The notes under the pieces are model-generated. The model was not told where the DNA came from. It was given only the letters and a program-made list of their open reading frames with translations, and searched no databases. A stretch of DNA of 64,000 bases, taken from NCBI RefSeq assembly GCF_000955805.1, contig NZ_JYOA01000003.1, forward strand, positions 790,727 through 854,726. Reading direction: 5' to 3'. This document shows positions 48,346-57,208 of this stretch, piece by piece (the stretch's first letter is position 1; the number at the start of each line of letters is the position of its first letter). Source of the stretch: Pseudomonas sp. 21 (GTDB lineage: Bacteria > Pseudomonadota > Gammaproteobacteria > Pseudomonadales > Pseudomonadaceae). The translations under genes were made by a program, and so were the position numbers.

Positions 48346-48430
48346 GACGGGTCTGCAAATATGCCGTCTACCGTCGCGGTTGGGAATGGCCGAGCCTGTG
48401 CTCAACCCATTACCGCTATCGAGGAACGCC

Positions 48431-49660
48431 ATGAAACGCTTGCTGCTCGCGACCCTGATCACCCTGGCCCTGCCGCTGGCGCAGGCCGGAGAAGGACACT
48501 GGCAGGCGACCTGGAGCGCCAGCCCGCAGCGTGCCTGGGGCCGGGAAGTACCGCTGCCGCTGGGTGTGCCGTCGGTGATCGGCAACCACACACTGCGGCA
48601 GAGCGTGAAAGTCAGCCTGGGTGGCCGGCGCGTGCGCATCGCGCTGTCCAACGCCTATGGCCGCCAGCCGGTGGCCATCGGAGGTGTCGCCGTGGCACTT
48701 GGCGCGTCCGCCGGGCAGCTCGCTGGCCCGAGCCACCGCCTGACTTTCGCCGGCCAACCCACGGCCTACATCGCACCGGGCGTCGAGCTGCTGAGCGATC
48801 CGCTGGATCTGGCCGTCCCGCCGCTGGGCGAGCTGGCCGTATCGATCTATCTGCCGCAGCCCACTGCCATCGAAAGCTTCCACTGGGATGGCAAGCAGCG
48901 CGTCCATGGCGGACCGGGTGAACAACTCGACGCTGCGCGCCTGCCGGCAGACGGCAAGATGGAAGCGCGGCTGTTCCTCGCCGACGTGCTGGTGGAGAGC
49001 CCCGAAGCACGCCCGGTGGTGGCGGTGCTCGGCGACTCGATCACCGATGGCCGTGGTGCCAGCCTGGACGGCAACCAGCGCTGGCCGGACGTGCTGGCGC
49101 AGCGGTTGGCGGTGCATGAGGTGGGCGTGATCAATGCCGGCATCTCCGGCGCGCGCCTGCTCTCCGACGGCATGGGGCAGAGCGCCCTGGTGCGTTTCCA
49201 GCGCGACGTGCTGGGCAAGCCGGGTGTGAAGGCGGCCATTGTGGCGCTGGGGATCAACGACATCGCCTGGCCCGGCAGCACCTTCGCGCCGAACAACCCG
49301 CTGGTGCAGTACGAGGACCTGGTCGCCGGTTACCGCCAGCTGATCGCCCAGGCCCATGTGCGTGGCGTGCGCCTCATCGGCGCGACCATCCTGCCGTTCG
49401 AGCGTGCGCTCAGCGGGTCGCCCATCGAGAACTACCATGCGGCCGGCAAGGAAGCGCTGCGCCAACGGGTGAACCAGTGGATTCGCGAGAGCGGTGAATT
49501 CGATGCGGTGGTGGACCTGGATGCGCACCTGCGCGATCCGGCCCACCCGCTGCGCCTGCTGCCGGCCTACGACAGCGGCGACCACCTGCACCCCGGCGAT
49601 GCGGGGAACCGGGCGATGGCGGAGAGTGTGGATATCGACGCATTGTTGAAGGGGATGTGA
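48431..49660 (+). CDS. Secreted SGNH/GDSL hydrolase
   Basis: A 409-residue periplasmic or secreted esterase. The signal peptide is residues 1-19 (TLALPLAQA). A beta-rich N-terminal part (about 20-190) precedes the SGNH domain, with nucleophile S203 in GDSITDG, block II glycine in INAGISGARL, block III GIND (274-277) and the catalytic D-x-x-H in DHLHPGDAG. This layout matches the lysophospholipase/acyl-ester GDSL lipases of the acetylxylan-esterase type. The substrate is unknown. GAGGAACGCC precedes the ATG. It is divergent from a LysR gene. Confidence 0.88.
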   Translation: MKRLLLATLITLALPLAQAGEGHWQATWSASPQRAWGREVPLPLGVPSVIGNHTLRQSVKVSLGGRRVRIALSNAYGRQPVAIGGVAVALGASAGQLAGPSHRLTFAGQPTAYIAPGVELLSDPLDLAVPPLGELAVSIYLPQPTAIESFHWDGKQRVHGGPGEQLDAARLPADGKMEARLFLADVLVESPEARPVVAVLGDSITDGRGASLDGNQRWPDVLAQRLAVHEVGVINAGISGARLLSDGMGQSALVRFQRDVLGKPGVKAAIVALGINDIAWPGSTFAPNNPLVQYEDLVAGYRQLIAQAHVRGVRLIGATILPFERALSGSPIENYHAAGKEALRQRVNQWIRESGEFDAVVDLDAHLRDPAHPLRLLPAYDSGDHLHPGDAGNRAMAESVDIDALLKGM

Positions 49661-49702
49661 TGCCTTTCGGGGCCTTTGCGAAGGTTGGCGTTGCCGGGGA
49701 TC

Positions 49703-49782
49703 GATCGCGGACGGAGTCCGCTCCCACGTAACCGGTCAGCGCGGTGCGCAGGCGTGCGTGGGAGCGGACTCTGTCCGCGATT
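49703..49782. repeat. REP pair, GCGGACGGAGTCCGC class
   Basis: TCGCGGACGGAGTCCGCTCC faces GGGAGCGGACTCTGTCCGCG across about 30 bases, between convergent esterase and pilU-like genes. This is the third REP class in the window. Confidence 0.85.
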
Positions 49783-49815
49783 GGCCACGCTTTCGCACAT
49801 TCGGAGCAGGCGCGT

Positions 49816-50931
49816 TCAGTTACCGAACGCCGGCCCGATACTGTCGTCGTCCATACCGCGCTCCAGCTTGATCTTCAGCGCAAGGTCAGTGCGCGAGTCG
49901 GCGAATTTCAGCGCATCGCTCACGCTCACGCGGCCTTCCTCCAGCAGCTTGTACAGGCTCTGGTCGAAGCTCTGCATGCCGCTTTCCAGTGCGCGTTCCA
50001 CCGCGCCCTTGAGCTCGGGCAGTTCGTCGCGCTGGATGATGCCGCGGATGTGCGGCGTACCCATCACCAGCTCCACCGCCACGGCGCGGCGCTGGTGGGT
50101 GCCGGGCACCAGGCGCTGGCCGACCAGCGCGAGGATGTTCTGCGAGAGGTCGGCCAGCACCTGCGGGCGCGCCTCGTCGGGGAAGAAGCGGGTGATGCGC
50201 TCGATGGCGTGGCGGCAGCTGGTGCCGTGCAGGGTGGCGACGCACAGGTGGCCGGTCTCGGCGTAGTGCAGCGCATGCTGCATGGTGGCGGCGTCGCGGA
50301 TCTCGCCGAGCATGATCACGTCCGGTGCCTCGCGCAGCACGTTGCGCAGGGCGTCTTCGTAGCTGTGGGTATCCAGGCCGACCTCGCGCTGGTCGATGAT
50401 CGATTTCTTGTGGGTGTGGAGGAACTCGATGGGGTCCTCGATGCAGACGATGTGCCCGGAGCGGTGGCGGTTACGGAAGTCCAGCATGCTCGCCAGGGTC
50501 GTCGACTTGCCCGCGCCGGCCGCGCCGATCACCAGGATCAGCCCGCGGTCCTGCATGGCCAGCTTGTCGAGGATCGACGGCAGGCCGAGGGAAGTGACGT
50601 CGGGGATCACCTGCTTGATCAGGCGCACCACCATGGCCACTTCGCCACGCTGGAAGTAGATGTTCGCGCGGAATCGCCCGACGTCCGGCACGCTCAGCGC
50701 CAGGTTCATCTCCAGGTCACGCTCGAAGTCCTGCGCCTGCGCCGGCGACATCAGTTGCCAGGCCAGGGTCTTCACTTCGCCGGGTTGCAGCACGCGATCG
50801 TCCGCCGGCTGGCTGTGGCCTTCGGCCTTCAGGTGCGGCGGCGCGCCGACGCTGAAGAACATGTCCGAGCCACCGCGCTCGGGCAGCAGGCGCAGATACT
50901 GGATGACGTCGGGGAGGGGCGAGTCGCTCAT
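49816..50931 (-). CDS. Orphan PilT/PilU-family pilus ATPase
   Basis: A 371-residue AAA+ secretion ATPase of the PilT/PilU retraction group. Walker A is GAAGAGKS (136-143), the Asp box is EDPIEFLH, Walker B contains VIMLGEIRD, and the His box is HLCVATLHG. The sequence resembles PilU (long PilU-type N-terminus, FQRGEVAMVVRLI) more than PilT. No pilT or other pilus gene is nearby, so it is probably an additional paralogue. Pilus retraction or modulation of it is the family role; the specific job is open. Confidence 0.85.
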   Translation of the reverse strand: MSDSPLPDVIQYLRLLPERGGSDMFFSVGAPPHLKAEGHSQPADDRVLQPGEVKTLAWQLMSPAQAQDFERDLEMNLALSVPDVGRFRANIYFQRGEVAMVVRLIKQVIPDVTSLGLPSILDKLAMQDRGLILVIGAAGAGKSTTLASMLDFRNRHRSGHIVCIEDPIEFLHTHKKSIIDQREVGLDTHSYEDALRNVLREAPDVIMLGEIRDAATMQHALHYAETGHLCVATLHGTSCRHAIERITRFFPDEARPQVLADLSQNILALVGQRLVPGTHQRRAVAVELVMGTPHIRGIIQRDELPELKGAVERALESGMQSFDQSLYKLLEEGRVSVSDALKFADSRTDLALKIKLERGMDDDSIGPAFGN

Positions 50932-51045
50932 GGGTTTGTCCTTGGATGGCGAGAGGGCGCATCTGCATTGAGCCTAGCTGCAATGCCGGACGGGAGACTA
51001 GGGGAGGCTGCGGCACGCCGTGTTGACGTGCCGCAGGCAAGCACC

Positions 51046-52362
51046 TCAGGTCGACAGCTGGTTGGCAAACTGGCCCACGGCGTTGACCACGCGCTGGGCG
51101 CTGTCCTGGATCTCGATGATCACCGTGCCGGCCTGGCCGGACAGTTCCAGGCCCAGCTCGGCCTGCTGCTTGCCGCGGTCGATCATGGCCACGGCCTGGC
51201 CGGCCAGGTGCTGGTTCTGTTCCACCACGCGGGTGATTTCCTCGGTGGCGGCGCTGGTGCGCGAGGCGAGCTGGCGCACCTCGTCGGCGACCACCGCAAA
51301 GCCGCGTCCCTGGTCACCCGCGCGGGCGGCTTCGATGGCGGCGTTGAGCGCCAGCAGGTTGGTCTGGTCGGCGATGCTGCGGATGCTCTGCACCAGCGCG
51401 CCGATGGCCTGGGACTGGCGGTCCAGCGCCTCGATGCCCTGGGCGGCCTCCTGCATGCGGTCCGCCAGTTCGCGCATCACCTCGACCGTCTGCTGGACCA
51501 CGGCGGCGCCCTTGGTGGCGCTGTCGTCGGTGGTCTGCGAGGTGTCGAAGGCGATGGTCGCCGCTTGCGCGACGGCGTTCTCGCGGTGCACCTGTTCGGT
51601 GATCACGGTGGCGAACTTCACCACTTTGTAGAGGCGGTCGTGGGCGTCGATGATCGGGTTGTAGGAGGCCTCCAGCCAGACCTCGTGGCCACGACTGTCG
51701 AGGCGCTTGAAGCGGCCGGTGACGAACTCGCCGCGGCGCAGCTTGGCCCAGAAGGCGTCGTACTGCGACGAGTTGTATTCGGCAGGCTCGCAGAACATCC
51801 GGTGATGCTTGCCCCGGATCTGCGTCAGGCTGTAGCCCATGGCGTTGAGGAAGCGGTCGTTGGCGGCGAGCACTTCGCCCTGCAGGTTGAATTCGATCAC
51901 CGCGGTGGAGCGTTGCAGCGCCTCGATCAGGTTCTCGTGCTCGCGGGAGTTCTCGATGGTGCGGGTCAGGTCGCTGGCGTAGATCGAAAAGCGCTGGATC
52001 GCACCGCTGCCGTCGTGCACCGGCTGCAGGATCGAGCGCAGCCAGGCTTCCTCGCCGTCACCGCGCAGCAGGCGGATCACCCCGGCCAGGTGTTCGCCGC
52101 GCTCGATGGCGTGCTTCACCTTGAGGTGGAAGTCCAGCCCGCGGACGTGGTCAGGAATCAGGTCCAGCAGTGCGCGCCCCTTGAGCTGTTCGCCGCGGTG
52201 GAGCATCTCTTTCTCGAAGTTGGCATTCACCGACTCGATGCGCCCTCGGGGGTCGAGGAACAGCACGAGCATTTCCTCGTCGAGGCTGGCGCGGATCTCT
52301 TCGACGGAGGCGAGTTCTTCACGCAGGGAGGCCAGTTCCTGCTTCAGACGCGAGTTGAACAT
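51046..52362 (-). CDS. Soluble PAS-PAS chemoreceptor, BdlA-like
   Basis: A 438-residue cytoplasmic methyl-accepting protein without membrane helices or HAMP. Two PAS domains lie at about 20-130 and 140-250 ([23 protein letters not shown] opens the second). A shortened signalling domain follows, with the hairpin tip [37 protein letters not shown] intact. P. aeruginosa BdlA, which controls biofilm dispersal, has the same PAS-PAS-MCP layout and about 417 residues. The start at ATG 52362 removes an upstream frame lacking domain features. It probably senses redox or a small ligand. Confidence 0.82.
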   Translation of the reverse strand: MFNSRLKQELASLREELASVEEIRASLDEEMLVLFLDPRGRIESVNANFEKEMLHRGEQLKGRALLDLIPDHVRGLDFHLKVKHAIERGEHLAGVIRLLRGDGEEAWLRSILQPVHDGSGAIQRFSIYASDLTRTIENSREHENLIEALQRSTAVIEFNLQGEVLAANDRFLNAMGYSLTQIRGKHHRMFCEPAEYNSSQYDAFWAKLRRGEFVTGRFKRLDSRGHEVWLEASYNPIIDAHDRLYKVVKFATVITEQVHRENAVAQAATIAFDTSQTTDDSATKGAAVVQQTVEVMRELADRMQEAAQGIEALDRQSQAIGALVQSIRSIADQTNLLALNAAIEAARAGDQGRGFAVVADEVRQLASRTSAATEEITRVVEQNQHLAGQAVAMIDRGKQQAELGLELSGQAGTVIIEIQDSAQRVVNAVGQFANQLST

Positions 52363-52498
52363 TCGTGGGCTTTCTCTAGTGGTGAGGCACGAAGGCTGCT
52401 GCCGATTCGTTTCACCCATTGCATCGGCCGATCCGGCCGCGACTTTAGCCCCGGATGAACCGGCGTAGCCCGCGTGCCACAAGGCCTGGCGCTAGATT

Positions 52499-54256
52499 TC
52501 AGGCGGTACTGGTCACATCCTGACTGCTGGCGATGGCGGCGCGCAGCTGGTCGGTGTCCAGCGGCTTGTGCAACAGCTGGCTGCCGCTGGCGGCGGCCTC
52601 GCGCAGGTGTTCGGGAGAGGTGTCACCGGTGATGATCAGCGCCGGCACCTTGCGCGAGAGGTAGCTGCGGATACGCCGGATGGCGTCGGCGCCGGTCTGG
52701 CCTTCACCGAGTCGGTAGTCGCTGAGGATCAGGTCCACGGGCGCGCGGCCAGTGTGGCTGGCCTCGATATGCCGCTGGCAGGCGAGCAGGGCGCTGGTGC
52801 CCGGATAGACGCGATGGCCCCAGACCTCCAGCAGGCTGCACAGCGCGTGCAGCACGTCGACTTCGTCCTCCACCACCATGATGCCCAGGCCGGGCCCGCG
52901 CGCAGCCGCCGGCATCGGCATGGGCGGCGCCTGCAACGGCGTCTCGGCCAGTGGCACGCGCAGGCTGAAGCAGGTGCCCCGGCCGGCCTCGGAGGTCAAC
53001 GCCAGGGGATGCCCGAGCAGCCGTGCGGTGTGGCGCACGATGGCCAGGCCCAGGCCGAGCCCCTGCTTGCGGTCGCGCTCGGCGTTATGCAGCTGGACGA
53101 ACTCGTCGAAGATCACGTCCTGCTGGCTGGCATGGATGCCAACGCCGGTGTCGATCACCTGGATTTCCAGCTCGTCGCCGCGCCGCCGGCAGCCCAGCAG
53201 CACACTGCCCTTCGGCGTATAGCGGAAGGCGTTGCTCAGCAGGTTGTCGAGCACGCGCTTGAGCAGCAGCGGGTCGCTGTCCACCCACAGCCGGCTGCTT
53301 TGCACACGCCAGCGCAGGTTGTGCTCGCTGGCGGTGCCGGCATAGGCCTCGCGCAGGTCGGCGAACAGCTTGTGCAGCGAGATCGGCTCGCGCGCCACGG
53401 GTACCACGCCGGCGTCCAGGCGCGAGATATCCAGCAGGCCGTTGAGCAGGTCGCCCAGGTTGCCGAGCATGGCGCGCAGGCGCGTGGCGATGTCGCGCGC
53501 CTGGCGGGCATCGACCGGGCCGCGTTCGGCGAGGGCGGAGAGGGCGCCGACGAACAGCCCGAGGGCGTGGATCGGCTGGCGCAGGTCGTGGCTGGCGGCG
53601 GCGAGGAAGCGCGACTTGGCGCGGTCCGCGGCGCGGGCACGGTCGCGCTGCTCGCGCAGGTCCTGTACGAGCTCGGAGTTCTCCTGGCGCAGGCGGATGG
53701 TCTCGCACAGGCTGCGGTAGGTCACCCGGCTGTAGTACAGGTTGACCCCGGCCAGGCAGACGATGAAGAAACTGTAAGTAGTGTGCTGCTCATCGGCGAC
53801 GCTCAGGCACAGCACCAGCATGGGCAGCAGCATTGCGCTGAGCGAGCCGACATAGGCCGGCGGAAAGGCCGACAGCGACGGCACCGCGCCACACACCAGG
53901 CCGGTGAGCACGATGCAGGTGAAGGCGAACAACTGCGGATCGCCATGGGCGAATCCGGCCCAGCCCAGCCACCCCCACAGCAGGCTGCTGGCCCAGGACA
54001 GCAGCGTGTTGCTCCACAGCCATTTTTCTTCCCGCGTGCGCGCCGGGGCTTGCCGGAAGTACAGGCGTGCCAGGACAATCCGCCCCAGCGTGAGCGCGTA
54101 GAGCGCGACCAACCAGAAGACCATCGTCGTCGGCGACAGGGCGTTGCGGAAGATGTACAGCACCGGCAGGGGTATCACCAGGTTGGCAAAGAGCACGGCG
54201 TAGGACTGGCGGAACAAGAGTTCGACCAGATCGCGCTGCTGCAGGCTGTTGTGCAT
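52499..54256 (-). CDS. Membrane hybrid histidine kinase with receiver domain
   Basis: A 585-residue hybrid kinase. About six N-terminal helices (residues 18-175) form an unrecognised membrane sensor. A coiled coil (180-212) leads to H223 in FLAAASHDLRQPIHALG, a kinase ATPase domain (about 330-440; DNLLSNAFRYT, IDTGVGI, GLGLGLAIV) and a C-terminal receiver (about 463-580) with phospho-acceptor Asp in LILSDYRLGEG. It has no Hpt domain. It is divergent from the NarL-type regulator 27 bp away, its likely partner. The stimulus is unknown. Confidence 0.88.
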   Translation of the reverse strand: MHNSLQQRDLVELLFRQSYAVLFANLVIPLPVLYIFRNALSPTTMVFWLVALYALTLGRIVLARLYFRQAPARTREEKWLWSNTLLSWASSLLWGWLGWAGFAHGDPQLFAFTCIVLTGLVCGAVPSLSAFPPAYVGSLSAMLLPMLVLCLSVADEQHTTYSFFIVCLAGVNLYYSRVTYRSLCETIRLRQENSELVQDLREQRDRARAADRAKSRFLAAASHDLRQPIHALGLFVGALSALAERGPVDARQARDIATRLRAMLGNLGDLLNGLLDISRLDAGVVPVAREPISLHKLFADLREAYAGTASEHNLRWRVQSSRLWVDSDPLLLKRVLDNLLSNAFRYTPKGSVLLGCRRRGDELEIQVIDTGVGIHASQQDVIFDEFVQLHNAERDRKQGLGLGLAIVRHTARLLGHPLALTSEAGRGTCFSLRVPLAETPLQAPPMPMPAAARGPGLGIMVVEDEVDVLHALCSLLEVWGHRVYPGTSALLACQRHIEASHTGRAPVDLILSDYRLGEGQTGADAIRRIRSYLSRKVPALIITGDTSPEHLREAAASGSQLLHKPLDTDQLRAAIASSQDVTSTA

Positions 54257-54283
54257 ATCCGAAATGCCTCAGGGAGACGAAAG

Positions 54284-54943
54284 ATGGACGGGAAGCGCGA
54301 ATGGCGGGTGGTCATCGCCGATGACCACGGCATTGTACGGGACGGCCTGCACCTGCTGCTGTCGACCCAGGACGGCATCCAGGTGGTGGGTGAGGCGGGC
54401 GACGGCATGCGCCTGCATACCCTGCTGGAAGAACAGGGCGCGGACCTGCTCCTGCTCGACCTGAACATGCCCGGCCTCAACCGGCTGCAGTTCATCCATG
54501 AACTGCGCCAGCGCCACCCCCGGCTGAAGATACTGGTACTCACCGCCAACACCGAAACGGCCACAGTGCGCTCGGTGCTCGACGCCGGCGTACACGGCTA
54601 CCTGAGCAAAAGCGATGATACCGGCGAGCTGCTCGAAGCCATCGATGCCCTGCGCCACGGCCGGCACTTCCTGGCGCACAGCCTGCGCGTCCTGCTGGAC
54701 AGCCCGAACGCGCGCGTGCCCGTCGATGCCGGCCTGCTGTCGGCCGTGGAGCTGACCAAGCGCGAGCGGCAGATTCTCATCCTGGCCGCCCAGGGGCACA
54801 GCGCGCGGGAAATTGCCGAGCACTTCAGCATCAGCCCGCTGACCGTGCGCAAGCACCGCGAGAACCTCATGCGCAAGCTCGACCTGCACAGCCCCGCGGA
54901 GCTTGCCGCCTTCGCTGTGCGCCTGGGGCTGCCCAGCGCCTGA
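54284..54943 (+). CDS. NarL/FixJ-type response regulator
   Basis: A 219-residue regulator. The receiver has ADDH at 12-15 and phospho-acceptor D59 in LLLLDLNMPGLN. A LuxR-type helix-turn-helix follows at about 150-215 (LTKRERQILILAAQGHSAREIAEHFSISPLTVRKHRENLMRKLDL in two parts). AGGGAGA precedes the ATG. Only 27 bp separate it from the hybrid kinase start. A perfect NarL-like 7-2-7 palindrome lies 104 bp after its stop, before the lysE-type gene, which is a likely target. Confidence 0.9.
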   Translation: MDGKREWRVVIADDHGIVRDGLHLLLSTQDGIQVVGEAGDGMRLHTLLEEQGADLLLLDLNMPGLNRLQFIHELRQRHPRLKILVLTANTETATVRSVLDAGVHGYLSKSDDTGELLEAIDALRHGRHFLAHSLRVLLDSPNARVPVDAGLLSAVELTKRERQILILAAQGHSAREIAEHFSISPLTVRKHRENLMRKLDLHSPAELAAFAVRLGLPSA

Positions 54944-55047
54944 GTCGAACCTGTGCCTTGCCTGCGTGCGCATGCCGCGCGTCCCCGTCCCATGGATGAA
55001 TGGATGAGTCGTCCGGCAGAGACTAGCGTCCGGCACTCCGGGAAAAA

Positions 55048-55065
55048 ATACGGCAACTGCCGTAT
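55048..55065. promoter_or_regulatory. NarL-like 7-2-7 operator upstream of the lysE-type gene
   Basis: ATACGGCA-AC-TGCCGTAT is a perfect 18-bp palindrome. Its core TACGGCA-N2-TGCCGTA has the inverted 7-2-7 geometry bound by NarL-type regulators (NarL: TACYYMT-N2-AKRRGTA). It lies 98 bp before the exporter ATG and just downstream of a NarL-type gene. Binding by that regulator is inferred. Confidence 0.65.
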
Positions 55066-55162
55066 GTGCCCGGCCGCCCGCGCTGCTTAACCTTTCCCGT
55101 CACGGACCAGACGCCGCCTCGATGAGCGCCGGCCGATACCCGATCAAGGGAAGGATCACACC

Positions 55163-55795
55163 ATGATATTGCCTGCCTACTGGGCCTCGTTCGCCGTGGC
55201 GACGCTGGCATTCGCCTGCATGCCGGGCCCGGCCATCCTCTACATGACCTCGCAGACCCTCGCACACGGCCGCCGCGCCGGCCTGCACGCCGCGCTGGGC
55301 ATTCACCTGGGTTGCTACGCGCACATCCTCGCCGCCAGCGCCGGTCTTGCCGCACTGCTGCACCATGCACCGAACCTGTACCTCACCCTGAAGCTGGCCG
55401 GCGCCGCCTACCTGATCTGGCTCGGCGGCACGATGATCTTCGGCCGTCGCCGCCTGGGCGCCAGTGGCGAGGAAGTGGGCGAGGCGCGCCCGAAGGTGCT
55501 GCGCGACAGCATCATCGTCGAGGTGCTCAACCCCAAGACGGCGCTGTTCTTCCTGACCTTCCTGCCACAGTTCGTCGACCCGTCTGCGAGCCTGCCGGTG
55601 GGCCTGCAGTTCTTCATTCTCGGGATGATCGTCAACCTGGTGTTTTCCACCGCCGACGTGCTCGCCGTGCTGTTCGCCTCGCTGTTGCTCGGCGCGTTGG
55701 GCAAGGGGCGCGGACAGCGGCTGATGCCGCGTGTGTGCGGGTCGATCCTGGTGGGGCTGGGAGTGATGCTGGTGGCTCGGGGCGGGCCGATGTGA
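55163..55795 (+). CDS. LysE/RhtB-family amino acid exporter
   Basis: A 210-residue inner-membrane exporter with six helices. The family signature MPGPAILYMTSQTLAHGRRAG is at residues about 20-40, followed by KLAGAAYLIWLGG and a long cytoplasmic loop (RRRLGASGEEVGEARPKVLRD), then NPKTALFFLTFLPQFV. LysE/RhtB proteins expel amino acids or related small molecules; the substrate is unknown. GGAAGGATCACACC precedes the ATG. It is separated by 219 bp from the response regulator; the gap holds the 7-2-7 palindrome. Confidence 0.88.
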   Translation: MILPAYWASFAVATLAFACMPGPAILYMTSQTLAHGRRAGLHAALGIHLGCYAHILAASAGLAALLHHAPNLYLTLKLAGAAYLIWLGGTMIFGRRRLGASGEEVGEARPKVLRDSIIVEVLNPKTALFFLTFLPQFVDPSASLPVGLQFFILGMIVNLVFSTADVLAVLFASLLLGALGKGRGQRLMPRVCGSILVGLGVMLVARGGPM

Positions 55796-55877
55796 CGCGG
55801 GGATCTGGAGCGGGAAGCCGGGCGGGAGGGAGAGCAGGCGCCGCCCCGTCAGACGGGCGCGGCGCGGGCGAAGCGGA

Positions 55878-56159
55878 TCAGTCCTCGCGGCTGGTCACTT
55901 CCACCAGGTGGTAGCCGAACTGGGTCTTCACCGGACCCTGGACGACGTTCAGCGGGGCGCTGAACACGACCTGGTCGAACTCGCGGACCATCTGGCCCGG
56001 GCGGAAACTGCCCAGGTCGCCGCCGCTGCGGCCGGACGGGCAAGTGGAGTTGTCGCGCGCCACCTGGGCGAAATCGGCGCCGCCTTCGATGGCAGTTTTC
56101 AGTTCCTTGCACTTGGCTTCGCTGGAAACCAGGATGTGACGAGCGGATGCACGGGCCAT
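55878..56159 (-). CDS. ppiC: Parvulin-type peptidyl-prolyl isomerase (PpiC)
   Basis: A 93-residue single-domain parvulin that speeds cis-trans isomerisation of peptidyl-proline bonds in the cytoplasm. The whole protein is the domain: ARHILVSSEAKCKELKTAIE, FAQVARDNSTCPSG, GGDLGSFRPGQMVREFD and the TQFGYHLVEV end. There is no signal peptide. Length equals E. coli PpiC (93). Confidence 0.93.
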   Translation of the reverse strand: MARASARHILVSSEAKCKELKTAIEGGADFAQVARDNSTCPSGRSGGDLGSFRPGQMVREFDQVVFSAPLNVVQGPVKTQFGYHLVEVTSRED

Positions 56160-56250
56160 GGGATAACTCCTGAACAGGCAGTAGGAAAAAGCGAAGCCTA
56201 GCCGATTCCGGGCGCGAACCCAATGCCAGGCGGCGGGTGGCTTGCCCTTC

Positions 56251-56490
56251 GTAGGAGCGAGCTTGCTCGCGAACCGCCTGACGCCGGAGCAGCCGGGGAG
56301 TCATCGCGGACGAAGTCCGCTCCTACGCAAGTGTCTGCCTCAGACGCCGAACACTTTGCCAGTGTTCCTTGTAGGAGCGAGCTTGCTCGCGAACGGCCCA
56401 TCGCCGGAGCAGCCGGGAAGACATCGCGGACGGAGTCCGCTCCTGCGCAAATTTCCGCCTCAGACGCCGAACACTTCGCTCAGGTGCTGC
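56251..56490. repeat. 120-bp tandem duplication of REP pair plus mdaB tail
   Basis: Two units of exactly 120 bp (56251-56370 and 56371-56490). Each holds a GAGCGAGC-class REP, CCGGAGCAGCCGGG, a GCGGACGGAGTCCGC-class REP, and CAGACGCCGAACACTT, the last being the complement of the final mdaB codons. The second unit overlaps the real mdaB end; the first carries an orphan copy. Confidence 0.9.
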
Positions 56491-57044
56491 TGGTAGCGCT
56501 GCACATCGCCCTCGATGTTCGGGCGCTTCATCACGTCCACGCAGAGGAAGGTCGGCAGCGGGCTCATGCCCAGGAACTGGTTGGCCTTGTGGAACGGGAA
56601 GTACACCGCGTCCACGCCCTTGCCCTCGAAGAAATCGGTCGGGTCGTCGAAGGCCTGCTGCGGCGCGTTCCAGGTAGCGGAGATCATGTACTGCTTGCCC
56701 TGCAGCAGGCCGCCGCTGCCGTACTTCTGAGAGGCGTCGGAACGGGTGCGGCCGTCGTTGGCGTAGAGGCTGCCGTGGCCGGCGGTGAACACTTCGTCGA
56801 TGTACTGCTTCACCGTCCAGGGCGCGCCCATCCACCAGCCGGGCATCTGGTACACGATGACGTCGGCCCAGAGCATCTTCTGCACTTCTTCCTGGATGTC
56901 GTAGCCGCCGTCGATGAAGGTTTCCTTCACGTCGAAACCGGCATGGTCCAGGTGGGCGATGGCGGCTTCGTGCAGAGTGGCGTTGTAGCGGCCGTCGGAG
57001 TGGGCGAACTGTTTGCCGCCATTGATCAGCAGGATCTTTTTCAT
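56460..57044 (-). CDS. mdaB: NAD(P)H-quinone reductase MdaB
   Basis: A 194-residue flavodoxin-fold FAD/FMN reductase of the MdaB group, which reduces quinones with two electrons and protects from redox stress. INGGKQFAHSDGRYNATLHE (phosphate loop), MPGWWMGAPWTVKQYIDEVF and the ISATWNAPQQAF stretch match the family. Its last codons (SEVFGV-stop) are duplicated downstream with a REP pair. It is divergent from the YgiN-like quinol monooxygenase, echoing the mdaB-ygiN pair of E. coli. Confidence 0.93.
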   Translation of the reverse strand: MKKILLINGGKQFAHSDGRYNATLHEAAIAHLDHAGFDVKETFIDGGYDIQEEVQKMLWADVIVYQMPGWWMGAPWTVKQYIDEVFTAGHGSLYANDGRTRSDASQKYGSGGLLQGKQYMISATWNAPQQAFDDPTDFFEGKGVDAVYFPFHKANQFLGMSPLPTFLCVDVMKRPNIEGDVQRYQQHLSEVFGV

Positions 57045-57208
57045 GGTGTGGGCCCTGAAGTGAGGAATCGGATGGCGGCAGAATATCGAGCGGAGCAGGG
57101 TGGAAACACCCGTTTTCGGACAAATGATCCGTGCGTGAGAATCAAGAATGAAGAAGATTGATTTGCGTCAGGATTAGGCAATCCTTTCATCTCCCAGGAG
57201 CTAATCCG

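Noticed and set aside
52363..52482. 40-residue N-terminal extension of the BdlA-like receptor
   Set aside because: Low-complexity, no ribosome site, and absent from the expected receptor layout.
56251..56446. CRISPR-like repeats
   Set aside because: Only two units of 120 bp, each made of REP palindromes and a copied gene tail; no spacers of uniform length and no cas genes.
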